From the NCBI GenBank assembly GCA_039916225.1, contig JBDSLU010000195.1, positions 1-22,145 of the forward strand: a stretch of DNA of 22,145 nucleotides. The letters run 5' to 3'. The stretch comes from JBDSLU01 sp039916225. Lineage in GTDB: Bacteria; Acidobacteriota; Vicinamibacteria; Vicinamibacterales; Vicinamibacteraceae. Below are positions 6,857 through 14,033 of the stretch, piece after piece (position 1 is the stretch's first letter; every line of letters starts with the position of its first letter). The translations under genes and the position numbers were made by a program. The notes under the pieces are model-generated. The model was given only the letters and a program-made list of their open reading frames with translations, made no database searches and had not been told where the DNA came from.

Positions 6857-8329
6857 ATGCACGAACTCGACGATCTCACCCCCGACGAGCGCGCCATCTA
6901 CCGCAGCGTCAGCCGCCGCGGCTTCATGGGCGCGACGGCCGCGGCGACGCTGGCCGCACTGACCGGCCGCGCGCCGGTGCTGCGCGCGTCGCCGGCAGGG
7001 CCGAACACGGGGCCAGGGAAGACCACCGCCGACGCCGTCATCGTGCTGTGGATGGCCGGCGGCATGGCCCAGACCGAGACCTTCGATCCGAAGCGCTACA
7101 CCCCGTTCGCCCCCGGCGTGCGCCACGATCAGGTGCTCAGCACCTTTCCGGCGATCGACACCGCCGTCGATGACATCAAGTTCACCGCCGGCCTCGAGCA
7201 GATCGGCTCGGTCATCGATCGCGGCGCCGTCCTCCGCGGCTTCACCGCCGCCGACCTCGGCTTCATCCTGCACTCGCGCCATCAGTACCACTGGCACACC
7301 GGCTACATTCCGCCGCAGCCGATGGCGATGCCACACCTCGGCTCGATGATTTCGCGGACGCTGGGGCCGCGCAACGCGGACATGCCGGCCTTTGTCGCCA
7401 TCGGCCAGACCGTCGAGGGCGCCGGCGAGATCGGCACGCTCAAGGCGTTCCACACGGCCGGCTTCCTCGGCGCCGAGCATGGCCCGTTCCTGATCGTCGA
7501 TCCGCGCGACGCGGCCTCGGCGGTACAGCCGCCCAAGGCGGTCACCGCGGCCCGCTTCCGCAGCCGCCGTCAGCTCTATCAGGCGCTGCTGGCCGACGAT
7601 CCGGTGCACCGCAACGCCGGCGAGTTCCAGCGCGAATCGCTGGCGCGCTCGGTCGACGCCGCCGATCGCCTGCTGTCCTCACCGGCGGCCAAGGCCTTCG
7701 ACGTCTCACTCGAGGCCGCCGGCAGCCGCGACGCCTACGGCCCGTCGCGCTTCGGCCGCGGCTGCCTGCTTGCCCGCCGGCTGATCGAAGGCGGCGCCCG
7801 CTACGTCGAGGTGACCTCCGAGTACATCCCGTTCGTCCACTGGGATACGCACGAGCACGGCCACGAGCACGCCACGGACATGAAGGCGATGATCGACGCG
7901 CCGGTGGCGGCGCTGATCCGCGACCTCGAGACGCGCGGCCTGCTCGATCGCACGCTCGTCGTGCTGGCCAGCGAGTTCGGGCGGGACGCGGTCACCGAGG
8001 GCAAGGTCGGCAAGGAAGTGAAAGACCAGGCGATCGACATGCCCGCCGTGATGACCGACATCCGCCACTACGGCATGCACCGGCACTTCACGGCCGCCGG
8101 CTCGGTCCTGATGTTCGGCGGCGGCATCAAGAAGGGCTTCGTCTACGGGCGCACCGCCGACGAGCGTCCGTGCACCACCATCGAGCACCCGATCGGCATC
8201 GAGGATCTGCACGCCACGATCTACCATGCGCTCGGCATCCCGCCCGATACCGCCTACGTCGCCGAGAAACGGCCGATCTACGTCACCCGCGACGGCGTCG
8301 GCAAGCCACACCTGGCACTCTTCGCCTGA
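6857..8329 (+). CDS. DUF1501 family protein with twin-arginine-like N-terminus
   Basis: A 490-residue protein with an N-terminal SRRGFMGATAAATLAAL segment (RR at 20-21) resembling a Tat signal after a short acidic leader. The body matches DUF1501: AVIVLWMAGGMAQTETFDPK at the first strand, LHSRHQYHWHTGY, GPSRFGRGCLLARRLIEGGARYVEV, HWDTHEHGHEH, LVVLASEFGRD, and a C-terminal TIEHPIGIEDLHATIYHALGI. The fold is alkaline-phosphatase/sulfatase-like, and the His/Asp-rich motifs are consistent with metal binding. DUF1501 genes usually follow a DUF1549/DUF1553 gene, and this one starts 15 bases after it, so the two products probably work together outside the cytoplasm. No substrate is known. The only ribosome-site candidate is weak (CGGAA upstream), so translational coupling is likely. 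Confidence 0.9.
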   Translation: MHELDDLTPDERAIYRSVSRRGFMGATAAATLAALTGRAPVLRASPAGPNTGPGKTTADAVIVLWMAGGMAQTETFDPKRYTPFAPGVRHDQVLSTFPAIDTAVDDIKFTAGLEQIGSVIDRGAVLRGFTAADLGFILHSRHQYHWHTGYIPPQPMAMPHLGSMISRTLGPRNADMPAFVAIGQTVEGAGEIGTLKAFHTAGFLGAEHGPFLIVDPRDAASAVQPPKAVTAARFRSRRQLYQALLADDPVHRNAGEFQRESLARSVDAADRLLSSPAAKAFDVSLEAAGSRDAYGPSRFGRGCLLARRLIEGGARYVEVTSEYIPFVHWDTHEHGHEHATDMKAMIDAPVAALIRDLETRGLLDRTLVVLASEFGRDAVTEGKVGKEVKDQAIDMPAVMTDIRHYGMHRHFTAAGSVLMFGGGIKKGFVYGRTADERPCTTIEHPIGIEDLHATIYHALGIPPDTAYVAEKRPIYVTRDGVGKPHLALFA

Positions 8330-8342
8330 CACGAGGATCGAC

Positions 8343-9419
8343 ATGACCAGCACCCGACGCGAGTTCCTCCACACGGCCGCGGCCGCACCGCTCGTCTCGC
8401 CGCTCCTCCTCGGCCTGCAGGACAAGGCCGGCTCGAAGAAACCGGTGATGGGCACCGGCGCCTATGCCTACGAGGCCGAACACGACTGGGGCCAGCTGCC
8501 GGCCGGGCTCGCCTGGGGCAACACGCACGGCGTGGTGCAGGACGCCCAAGGGCACATGTACGTGCACCACACCGTGCACGCGACCAGCGAGCGCCCCGAC
8601 ACGGTCGTGGTGTTCGACCAGAAGGGTCGCTTCGTCCGCTCGTGGGGCAAGGAGTTCCGCGGCGTCGCGCACGGCCTGCACCTGCGGCGCGAAGGCAAGG
8701 ACGAGTACCTCTACCTCACGGCGAACGCCGCCAACCCGAAGATGACGCCGCAACCGGGCAAGCAAGCGGCGGTGGTCAAGACGACGCTCAAGGGCGAGGT
8801 CGTCTGGAGCATCGACGCGCCGCCGGCCGTCGATGGCTACAAGCCGGCCGCGGACGGGACGCCGGCGAAATACAACCCGACCAACGTGGCGATCGCGCCA
8901 AACGGCGACGTCTACGTCGCCGACGGCTACGGCTCGTTCTACATCAACCAGTACGACGCCCAGGCGAAGCACATTCGGACCTTCGGCGGACGCGGCTCCG
9001 AGCCGGGCAAGCTGATCGAGCCGCACGGCATCTGGATGGACACGCGTGGCGCGTCACCGACCCTTGTCGTCGCCGATCGACGCAACAACCGCTTGCAGCG
9101 CTTCACGCTCGACGGCCAGCACATCGACTTCATCCCGGGCTTCCGGCTCCCCTGCCACTTCGACGAGCACAAGGGCCTGGTCGTCGTCCCCGACCTGCAT
9201 GGCCGCGTCACCCTGCTCGACAAGAGCAACGCCATCGTCGCGCACCTCGGGGACTCGCAGGATCCGGAGTGGAACAACCCGCTGCGCCGCGGGCCGCGCG
9301 AGCAGTTCATCCCCGGCCGGTTCATCTGCCCGCACGGCGCCTGCTTCGACCACGACGGCAACATCTTCGTGGTGGAGTGGGTCGAAGTGGGACGCGTGAC
9401 CAAGCTGCGCAAGGTCTAG
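8343..9419 (+). CDS. Exported NHL-repeat beta-propeller protein
   Basis: A 358-residue protein beginning with a textbook Tat motif (TRREFLHTAAAAPLVSPLLLGL). The rest forms NHL/six-bladed beta-propeller repeats: HGVVQDAQGHMYVHHTV, DTVVVFDQKGRFVRSWG, NVAIAPNGDVYVADGYG, GKLIEPHGIWMD, LVVADRRNNRLQRFTLDGQ, LVVVPDLHGRVTLLDKSN and a final HGACFDHDGNIFVVEWVEVGRVTKLRKV. Such proteins are often annotated as NHL-repeat proteins or peptidylglycine alpha-amidating-lyase-like; the catalytic identity cannot be decided from sequence alone. The frame is open from 8226, but the ATG at 8343 begins the Tat signal and follows an ACGAGG ribosome site. It lies 13 bases after the DUF1501 gene and 16 before the AraC gene, clearly in the same operon. 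Confidence 0.87.
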   Translation: MTSTRREFLHTAAAAPLVSPLLLGLQDKAGSKKPVMGTGAYAYEAEHDWGQLPAGLAWGNTHGVVQDAQGHMYVHHTVHATSERPDTVVVFDQKGRFVRSWGKEFRGVAHGLHLRREGKDEYLYLTANAANPKMTPQPGKQAAVVKTTLKGEVVWSIDAPPAVDGYKPAADGTPAKYNPTNVAIAPNGDVYVADGYGSFYINQYDAQAKHIRTFGGRGSEPGKLIEPHGIWMDTRGASPTLVVADRRNNRLQRFTLDGQHIDFIPGFRLPCHFDEHKGLVVVPDLHGRVTLLDKSNAIVAHLGDSQDPEWNNPLRRGPREQFIPGRFICPHGACFDHDGNIFVVEWVEVGRVTKLRKV

Positions 9420-9435
9420 CAGCACACAGGGAGCG

Positions 9436-10335
9436 ATGGCGATCGCGCAACTCGACGCGCCGCGAATCATCGCGATCGGACCGGTGCACCTGATCCACGT
9501 CTGCCCGCCGGCCGGCGCGGTGGTCGACCCCGCCGCGCCGGAAGTGGCGATCAACCTGATGCTCCAGCCGCCGCCGCTGCTGCAGGTCGGCTTCAATCGG
9601 CAGCCGCGCTGGCTGGCGATGTCGCCGGGCGTGATGCTGGCGGCGCCGCCCGACACCGCGGCCGAGTTCATCGCCGACGGTCCGGCGCGCGTCCTGGCGA
9701 TGACCATCCCCACGGCGCGGGTGGACGAGTTCACCGAGGCAGGTGGCGGACGCGTCTGCATCCGGCACGAGGAGACGTTCCGCGATCCGCGGCTGATGGC
9801 CCGGCTCGTCGGCCTGTGGCGCGCAGCCGTCAGCGACGCGCCAGGCGGCCGGCTGCTCGCCGATCAGGTCATGCGCGAGGCCCTGCAGGCGCTGGCGCGG
9901 CGGTCGGACGGGCGCGCCGACGCCCGTCCCGGCCGCGAGCGGCTGGCGGCACACGTGGTCCGCCGTCTGCGCGACTACGTGGAGAGCCGCCTCGACGACG
10001 ATCTGGACGTAACAGCGCTGGCTGCGGTCGCGGCGACCAGCCCGGCGCACTTCGCCCGCGCCTTTGCCGCAACGATCGGCACGACGCCGTTCCGCTACGT
10101 GATGACGCGCCGCCTGGCCCGCGCCCGCGAACTGCTGGAGCGCACCGATCGTCCGACCCAGGCGATCGCGCTCGACGTCGGCTTCAAGGCGGCCAGCCAT
10201 TTCACCGCCCGTTTCCGCCGGGAATTCGGCGTGACGCCGGGCGAGCTCCGAGACAGGCGTGGCGTTCGCCGTCCCGCACCGGCGACCGAGCCCCTGCACG
10301 ACCTCGCGCTCGCCGCTCCCGGCCGGCTGGAGTAA
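9436..10335 (+). CDS. AraC-family transcriptional regulator
   Basis: A 299-residue cytoplasmic regulator. The N-terminal half (1-160) is a small cupin-like sensor without a firm family match (PEVAINLMLQPPPLLQVGF, PGVMLAAPPDTAAEFIADGPARVLAMTIP). Residues about 178-280 are the two-helix-turn-helix AraC DNA-binding domain: LRDYVESRLDDDLDVTALAA, SPAHFARAFAATIGTTPFRYV, RLARARELLERTDRPTQAIALDVGF and ASHFTARFRREFGVTPGELR. It sits between the NHL and amidohydrolase genes and probably regulates this cluster; the inducer is unknown. A purine-rich AGGGAG lies unusually close (two bases) to the ATG, so initiation may depend on coupling to the upstream gene. Family call is strong, ligand unknown. Confidence 0.93.
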   Translation: MAIAQLDAPRIIAIGPVHLIHVCPPAGAVVDPAAPEVAINLMLQPPPLLQVGFNRQPRWLAMSPGVMLAAPPDTAAEFIADGPARVLAMTIPTARVDEFTEAGGGRVCIRHEETFRDPRLMARLVGLWRAAVSDAPGGRLLADQVMREALQALARRSDGRADARPGRERLAAHVVRRLRDYVESRLDDDLDVTALAAVAATSPAHFARAFAATIGTTPFRYVMTRRLARARELLERTDRPTQAIALDVGFKAASHFTARFRREFGVTPGELRDRRGVRRPAPATEPLHDLALAAPGRLE

Positions 10336-10371
10336 GCGCAGTTTCAGGACAGCGGCCCGCCATCGGGGAGA

Positions 10372-10383
10372 TATGTTCGTCGC
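10372..10383 (+). promoter_or_regulatory. TATGTT box six bases before the amidohydrolase ATG (leaderless promoter)
   Basis: TATGTT at 10372-10377 is followed by CGTCGC and then the ATG at 10384, placing the expected transcription start on the start codon. A GGGGAG at 10365-10370 is 13 bases from the ATG, too far for a good ribosome site, and would be upstream of this transcript. This would give the amidohydrolase gene its own promoter within the 48-bp gap after the AraC gene. Confidence 0.45.
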
Positions 10384-11388
10384 ATGCGACGACGACAGTT
10401 CCTCGAAGCGGTGACAGCAGGCGGCGGCCTGGCGAGCTTGGCGACGCTCGCCCCGGGCGGATTTCTTGCAACGGCGCAGGCTCAGGCGCCCACCCGATCA
10501 GGCCCGGCACGCCCGGCCGTCCGGCGCGCCCCAATCATCGACGTCCACCTGCACGCCTATCCGGCCGACGGCGCTCTCGCCGCGACGCTGCTCAACCCGG
10601 TGACCGGCAAGCCGCCCGGCGTGGCCGACGGCGCGGCGCACATGCGGGCCTGCCTCGGCGAGATGCAGCGCCTCAACATCGTCACCGGCATCGTCAGCGG
10701 CGGCGACGGCGATCGCCTGGCGGCGGCTGCGGCGTGGCGCGAGGCCGCGCCCGATCGCATCCTCGCCGGCGCCGGCGTCCGCGGCTCGACCGAGATCCCG
10801 CTGCCGCCGATCGGCGTGCTGCGCGAGGCATTCAGCCAGAAGCGGCTCCACGTCCTCGGCGAAGTGACCGCGCAATACGCCGGCCTCAGCTTGAGCGACG
10901 CGGTCTACCAGCCGTATCTGGCCCTGGCCGAGGAGCTCGACGTGCCGGTGGCGGTGCACATGGGCATCGGCCCGCCCGGCATCTCGCAGGACGCGTGCTG
11001 TCGCGGATTCCGCGTCGCCCTCGGCAACCCCACGGTGCTCGAGGAGGCGCTCAACCGCCATCCGAAGCTGCGCCTGAACCTGATGCACGGCGGCTGGCCG
11101 TATCTGCAGGAGACGATCGCGCTGCTGATGGTCTATCCGCAGGTCTACACCGATCTCGGCGCCATCGACTGGCTCCTGCCGCGCGCCGAGTTCCACGCCT
11201 ACCTGCACGCTCTGGTGCGGGCGGGGCTGGGGACGCGCATCCTGTTCGGGTCGGATCAGATGTACTGTCCCGAGGCGATCGGCCTGGCGGTGGAGGCGAT
11301 CGACTCGGCCAGCTTCCTGACGCCGGCGCAGCGTCGCGACATCTTCTACGGCAACGCCGCGCGCTTCCTGCGACTCGAGCGGGCCTAG
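10384..11388 (+). CDS. Tat-exported amidohydrolase (amidohydrolase 2 / TIM-barrel)
   Basis: A 334-residue protein with a Tat-like signal (RRRQFLEAVTAGGGLASL, cleavage near AQAQA) and a metal-dependent amidohydrolase-2 TIM barrel. Metal ligands are visible as DVHLHAY (D53, H55, H57), the barrel His in AVHMGIGPPG, LNLMHGGWPYLQE, and the catalytic Asp in ILFGSDQM. The C-terminus AQRRDIFYGNAARFLRLE is typical of the family, which includes hydrolases and decarboxylases acting on small ring compounds. No substrate can be named. It ends the plus-strand secreted cluster next to an AraC regulator. The ATG sits six bases after a TATGTT box, which argues for a leaderless transcript. Confidence 0.88.
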   Translation: MRRRQFLEAVTAGGGLASLATLAPGGFLATAQAQAPTRSGPARPAVRRAPIIDVHLHAYPADGALAATLLNPVTGKPPGVADGAAHMRACLGEMQRLNIVTGIVSGGDGDRLAAAAAWREAAPDRILAGAGVRGSTEIPLPPIGVLREAFSQKRLHVLGEVTAQYAGLSLSDAVYQPYLALAEELDVPVAVHMGIGPPGISQDACCRGFRVALGNPTVLEEALNRHPKLRLNLMHGGWPYLQETIALLMVYPQVYTDLGAIDWLLPRAEFHAYLHALVRAGLGTRILFGSDQMYCPEAIGLAVEAIDSASFLTPAQRRDIFYGNAARFLRLERA

Positions 11389-11429
11389 CCGCCGCCGCTC
11401 GTGCGGGCGTCACTACGGCGGGCCGCGGT

Positions 11430-12056
11430 CTATGGAGCGCCGGTGACAGTGACGGCGGTGATCTTGTCGCCACGGGCCAGCTTGTCGGCGACTTCGAGCC
11501 CGGACGTGACCTGGCCGACGATCGTGTAGTGGCCGTCCCACTTGGGGACGGCGCGCAGCGCGATGAACAGCTGGCTGTCGCCTGCCGCCGGCGAGCCCGC
11601 GTTGGCGATCGACACCGTGCCGCGGCGGTGCTGGCGCGTCTTCGACACTTCGCTGACGCCGATCGGGCTGCCGCTGCCGCTGTTCGGGCCGCGGCCCCAC
11701 CAGTCGACCAGCATCATGTTGCGCGACTGCGGATCGCCGAACTGCACGGCCTGCCCCGCGACCACCCGATGCACCGCCTGGCCGTTGTAGAACCGCCTCT
11801 TGACCAGCGCGAGGATGTGCTCGAACGACTTCGGCGCGTCGGTCGGGTAGGTCTCGACGACCATCGTGCCCTTGGCCGTTTCGATGCGGAACACCGGCGT
11901 CGCGCCGGCCTTCGCCCGAGCGGCGGCTCCAGCCGCCGGCGGTTTGGCCGCGGCAGGCGCCGGCTTGGCGGCGGGAGGCGCAGCGGGCTTCGGCGCTTGA
12001 GCGGCTGCGACGCCCCCCAAACCGAGGGCGCAGATCAGGACGAGCGCGTTGCGCAT
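11430..12056 (-). CDS. Exported cyclophilin-type peptidyl-prolyl isomerase
   Basis: A 208-residue protein with a signal peptide (RNALVLICALGLGGVAAAQA), a low-complexity Pro/Ala/Lys linker (about 20-50) and a cyclophilin domain from about 55. Conserved pieces are FRIETAKGTMVVETYPTDAPK, FYNGQAVHRVV with the catalytic Arg, HRRGTVSIANAG, DSQLFIAL and HYTIVGQVTSGLEVADKLA. Several pocket residues depart from the usual pattern: the FMIQGGDP segment is AVQFGDPQ here, and SQFFI is SQLFI, so catalysis may be weak. It probably acts as a periplasmic folding helper. A TAGAAT box lies exactly six bases before the ATG, suggesting its own leaderless promoter rather than read-through from nth. It is convergent with the amidohydrolase gene across a 41-bp gap in which I see no clear terminator. 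Confidence 0.9.
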   Translation of the reverse strand: MRNALVLICALGLGGVAAAQAPKPAAPPAAKPAPAAAKPPAAGAAARAKAGATPVFRIETAKGTMVVETYPTDAPKSFEHILALVKRRFYNGQAVHRVVAGQAVQFGDPQSRNMMLVDWWGRGPNSGSGSPIGVSEVSKTRQHRRGTVSIANAGSPAAGDSQLFIALRAVPKWDGHYTIVGQVTSGLEVADKLARGDKITAVTVTGAP

Positions 12057-12068
12057 GAGGCGATTCTA
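12057..12068 (-). promoter_or_regulatory. TAGAAT box six bases before the cyclophilin ATG (leaderless promoter)
   Basis: On the minus strand TAGAAT (12068-12063) is followed by CGCCTC and then the ATG at 12056. No Shine-Dalgarno sequence is present. No good -35 element was found. This is the third of four genes in the window with the TANNNT-N6-start pattern. Confidence 0.5.
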
Positions 12069-12110
12069 CCCGGTCGCGGCGGCGCTTCGCGTGGCGACCG
12101 AGAGAGTAAA

Positions 12111-12255
12111 CGGAGGAAACGGAGGGGACGAGAACATTCTCACAGGAGGAGCGGAGGAACTGAGACGAACGGAGGGAGATCGTGAACGGACGCGTGTCTG
12201 GGAAAGCCCAAAGATCACCGTTCCGTTCGTCCTCCGTTTCTCCGTTGCTCCTGTG
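12111..12255. repeat. Imperfect inverted-repeat element rich in GGAGG motifs
   Basis: This is the core of the 223-bp gap between nth and the cyclophilin gene. The inner arms at 12141-12173 and 12222-12255 are imperfect inverted copies: both read CACAGGAG, then ACGGAG/GCGGAG units, then ACGAACGGA when viewed outward to inward. The left flank (12111-12127) repeats CGGAGG. The plus strand carries GGAGG near 12112, 12121, 12144, 12153 and 12171. It has no coding potential and looks like a dispersed intergenic repeat of the REP/MITE kind. Only one copy is in the window, so mobility is inferred. Confidence 0.6.
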
Positions 12256-12264
12256 AATCCGGTT

Positions 12265-12304
12265 CCCTCCCTACCCTCCCTACCCTCCGTTCCCTCCCTT
12301 CCCC
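12265..12304 (-). other. G-quadruplex-capable tract at the end of nth
   Basis: On the minus (nth mRNA) strand this tract has eight runs of three or more G with short loops, including GGGAGGGTAGGGAGGG, a canonical four-tract quadruplex pattern. It encodes the last residues of nth (GKGGNGG) and its TAG stop at 12282-12280, and continues past it. It abuts the inverted repeat and shares its GGAGG/CGGAGG vocabulary, so it may be the outer part of the same element. Confidence 0.55.
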
Positions 12305-13014
12305 ACCTGGGTGACGCCGATGCGCGGGCACAGGTCGAGGATGGGACAGCGCGGGCACAGCGGGTAGACGGGCTTGCAGACGTGCTGGCCCCAGGTGACC
12401 AGGTAGAGGTTGAGCCGCGCCCACCACTTCTTCGCCGTCACTTCGTAGAGCGCGCGCTCGGTCTGCTCGGGCATCCGCGTCCGCACCCAGCCGAACCGGT
12501 TGGCGATGCGATGGACGTGGGTGTCGACGCAGATGCTGTCGGGGCGCCGGTGGGCCACGATCCGCACCAGGTTGGCGGTCTTGCGGCCGACGCCGGGCAG
12601 CGTGAGCAGCTCCGCCATCGTCGACGGCACGACGCCGCCGAACTCGTCGAGCAGCTGTCGGCAGGTGGCGCGGACGTGCACGGCCTTGTTGCGATAGAAG
12701 CTGACCGGGTAGATCAGCTTCTCGATCTGCGCCTCGGACAGCGCGACCATCGTCTCCGGCGTCGGCGCCGTCGCGAACAGTCGCGTCGACGCGTCGAGGG
12801 TGACCGGATCGCGCGTCTGCGCCGAGAGCATCGTCGCGATCAGCACGTGGAACGCCGTGCCGGACTGCTCTTCCGAGATCTTCTCGATGGCCGGCAGGCC
12901 GAGGTCACGGATGCCGGCGCCGATGCGCTTCATGATGGCGTCGACGTACGCCGCGGTCGGCGCGCCCCGAGGGCCGCGAACGGGCGACGCGAGGCCCGCG
13001 ACCGCGCGCGTCAC
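12280..13014 (-). CDS. nth: Endonuclease III
   Basis: A 244-residue DNA glycosylase/AP-lyase that removes oxidised pyrimidines in base excision repair. Visible are the helix-hairpin-helix LLTLPGVGRKTANLV with catalytic Lys145, the catalytic Asp164 in VDTHVHRIANRFGWV, and the [4Fe-4S] loop C213-x6-C220-x2-C223-x5-C229. The core matches the usual 210-225 residues. The N-terminus has about 20 extra residues, and the C-terminus ends in a Gly/Lys/Asn tail encoded by the adjacent G-rich repeat tract. The GTG start at 13014 overlaps the TGA of the upstream dehydrogenase (GTGA), so translation is coupled. A start further inside the frame (for example near Met28) is possible. It is the last tightly linked gene of the long minus-strand train and has no obvious link to the microcompartment. 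Confidence 0.93.
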   Translation of the reverse strand: MTRAVAGLASPVRGPRGAPTAAYVDAIMKRIGAGIRDLGLPAIEKISEEQSGTAFHVLIATMLSAQTRDPVTLDASTRLFATAPTPETMVALSEAQIEKLIYPVSFYRNKAVHVRATCRQLLDEFGGVVPSTMAELLTLPGVGRKTANLVRIVAHRRPDSICVDTHVHRIANRFGWVRTRMPEQTERALYEVTAKKWWARLNLYLVTWGQHVCKPVYPLCPRCPILDLCPRIGVTQVGKGGNGG

Positions 13015-14012
13015 GAGTAGATGGGCAGGTCGGTGAGCTCGGGCACCGGCGTCGGCGGACGCCGGCCCTGGAGGACCGCCAGGCAGTTGTCGACGGCGAG
13101 CTGGGCCATCGCCGTGCGCGTCTCGACGGTGGCGCTGCCGATGTGCGGCAGCAGCAGGACGTTCTCCAGATGGAGCAGGTCGGCGTGCACGGTCGGCTCG
13201 TTCTCGAACACGTCGAGCCCGGCGCCGGCGATGCGGCGCTCGCGGAGCGCCTTGGCCAGGGCCACCTCGTCGACCACCGGGCCGCGCGCCACGTTGACCA
13301 GGTAGGCCGATTCCTTCATCAGCGACAGCGCCCGCTCGTCGATCAGGTGATGCGTCTCGGGCGTCAGCGGACAGTGCAAGGCGACGACGTCGGAGGTCCG
13401 CATCAGCTCGTCGAACGGCATGGGCGTCGCGCGCAGGCCGTCATCGAAGCGCGAGTTGGGCCGCTTGCGCTTGCGCGCGCTCGGCAGGTAGGCGACGGCC
13501 ATGCCGAAGGCCAGGGCGCGCCGCGCCACGGCCTGGCCGATCCGGCCCATGCCGATGATCCCGATCTGCTTGCCGGCGAGGTCGCTGCCGAGCAGGAAGT
13601 CGAAGCGGAAGCCGGTCCACCCGCCGCGCCGGATCAGCCGATCGCCCTCGGCAACGCGCCGCGTGGCGCCGAGGATCAGCGCCCAGGTCAGGTTGGCGGT
13701 CGCCTCGGTCAGCACGTCGGGCGTGTGCGTCACCCAGATCTTCTGCTCGCGCGCCGCCGCGATGTCCACGTTGTTGTAGCCGACCGAGACGTCGCAGATC
13801 GCCCGCACCGTGTAGCACTTCTCGATGATCCCGCGATCCATCGGGTCGGTCAGCAGGCAGATGATCGCGTCGACCTTGGCGACCTTTTCGAGCAGGAGCG
13901 CGCGCGGCATCGGGTCGTGCTTGTCGTAGAGGTCGACGGCGCAATGCGTGCGCAGCAGGTCGAGCGGCTTCTCCGGAAGCAGTCGGGTGACGAGAACTCT
14001 CGGTTGCGACAT
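13011..14012 (-). CDS. D-isomer-specific 2-hydroxyacid dehydrogenase (glyoxylate/hydroxypyruvate reductase-like)
   Basis: A 333-residue NAD(P)-dependent oxidoreductase interconverting a 2-oxo acid and a D-2-hydroxy acid. It shows the nucleotide-binding GMGRIG at 154-159 and the catalytic triad Arg243 (VARGP), Glu272 (ENEP) and His290 (LLPHIGSA). After the second Rossmann strand it reads AYLPSARKRKRP; the Ser and basic residues in place of an acidic residue suggest NADP(H) preference, as in glyoxylate/hydroxypyruvate reductases. It follows the BMC Cys protein by 21 bases on the same strand and is probably part of that operon. It has no encapsulation-peptide-like helix at either end, so whether it enters the shell is open. 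It cannot by itself replace an aldehyde dehydrogenase, because the family acts on 2-oxo/2-hydroxy acids. Class strong, substrate inferred. Confidence 0.9.
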   Translation of the reverse strand: MSQPRVLVTRLLPEKPLDLLRTHCAVDLYDKHDPMPRALLLEKVAKVDAIICLLTDPMDRGIIEKCYTVRAICDVSVGYNNVDIAAAREQKIWVTHTPDVLTEATANLTWALILGATRRVAEGDRLIRRGGWTGFRFDFLLGSDLAGKQIGIIGMGRIGQAVARRALAFGMAVAYLPSARKRKRPNSRFDDGLRATPMPFDELMRTSDVVALHCPLTPETHHLIDERALSLMKESAYLVNVARGPVVDEVALAKALRERRIAGAGLDVFENEPTVHADLLHLENVLLLPHIGSATVETRTAMAQLAVDNCLAVLQGRRPPTPVPELTDLPIYS

Positions 14013-14033
14013 GGGGGACGGGGGCGGATCGGC

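Noticed and set aside
11389..11429. Terminator between the convergent amidohydrolase and cyclophilin genes
   Set aside because: Only loose GC complementarity and no T-run on either strand; nothing I can support as an intrinsic terminator.
9816..12185. 789-codon plus-strand frame over AraC, amidohydrolase and cyclophilin
   Set aside because: It is out of frame with the first two and antisense to the third; the translation is Arg/Pro-rich filler typical of shadow frames.
12263..12304. CRISPR array or coding tandem repeat
   Set aside because: The CCCTCCCTA units are short, irregular and without spacers; they are better explained as a G-rich tract on the opposite strand.
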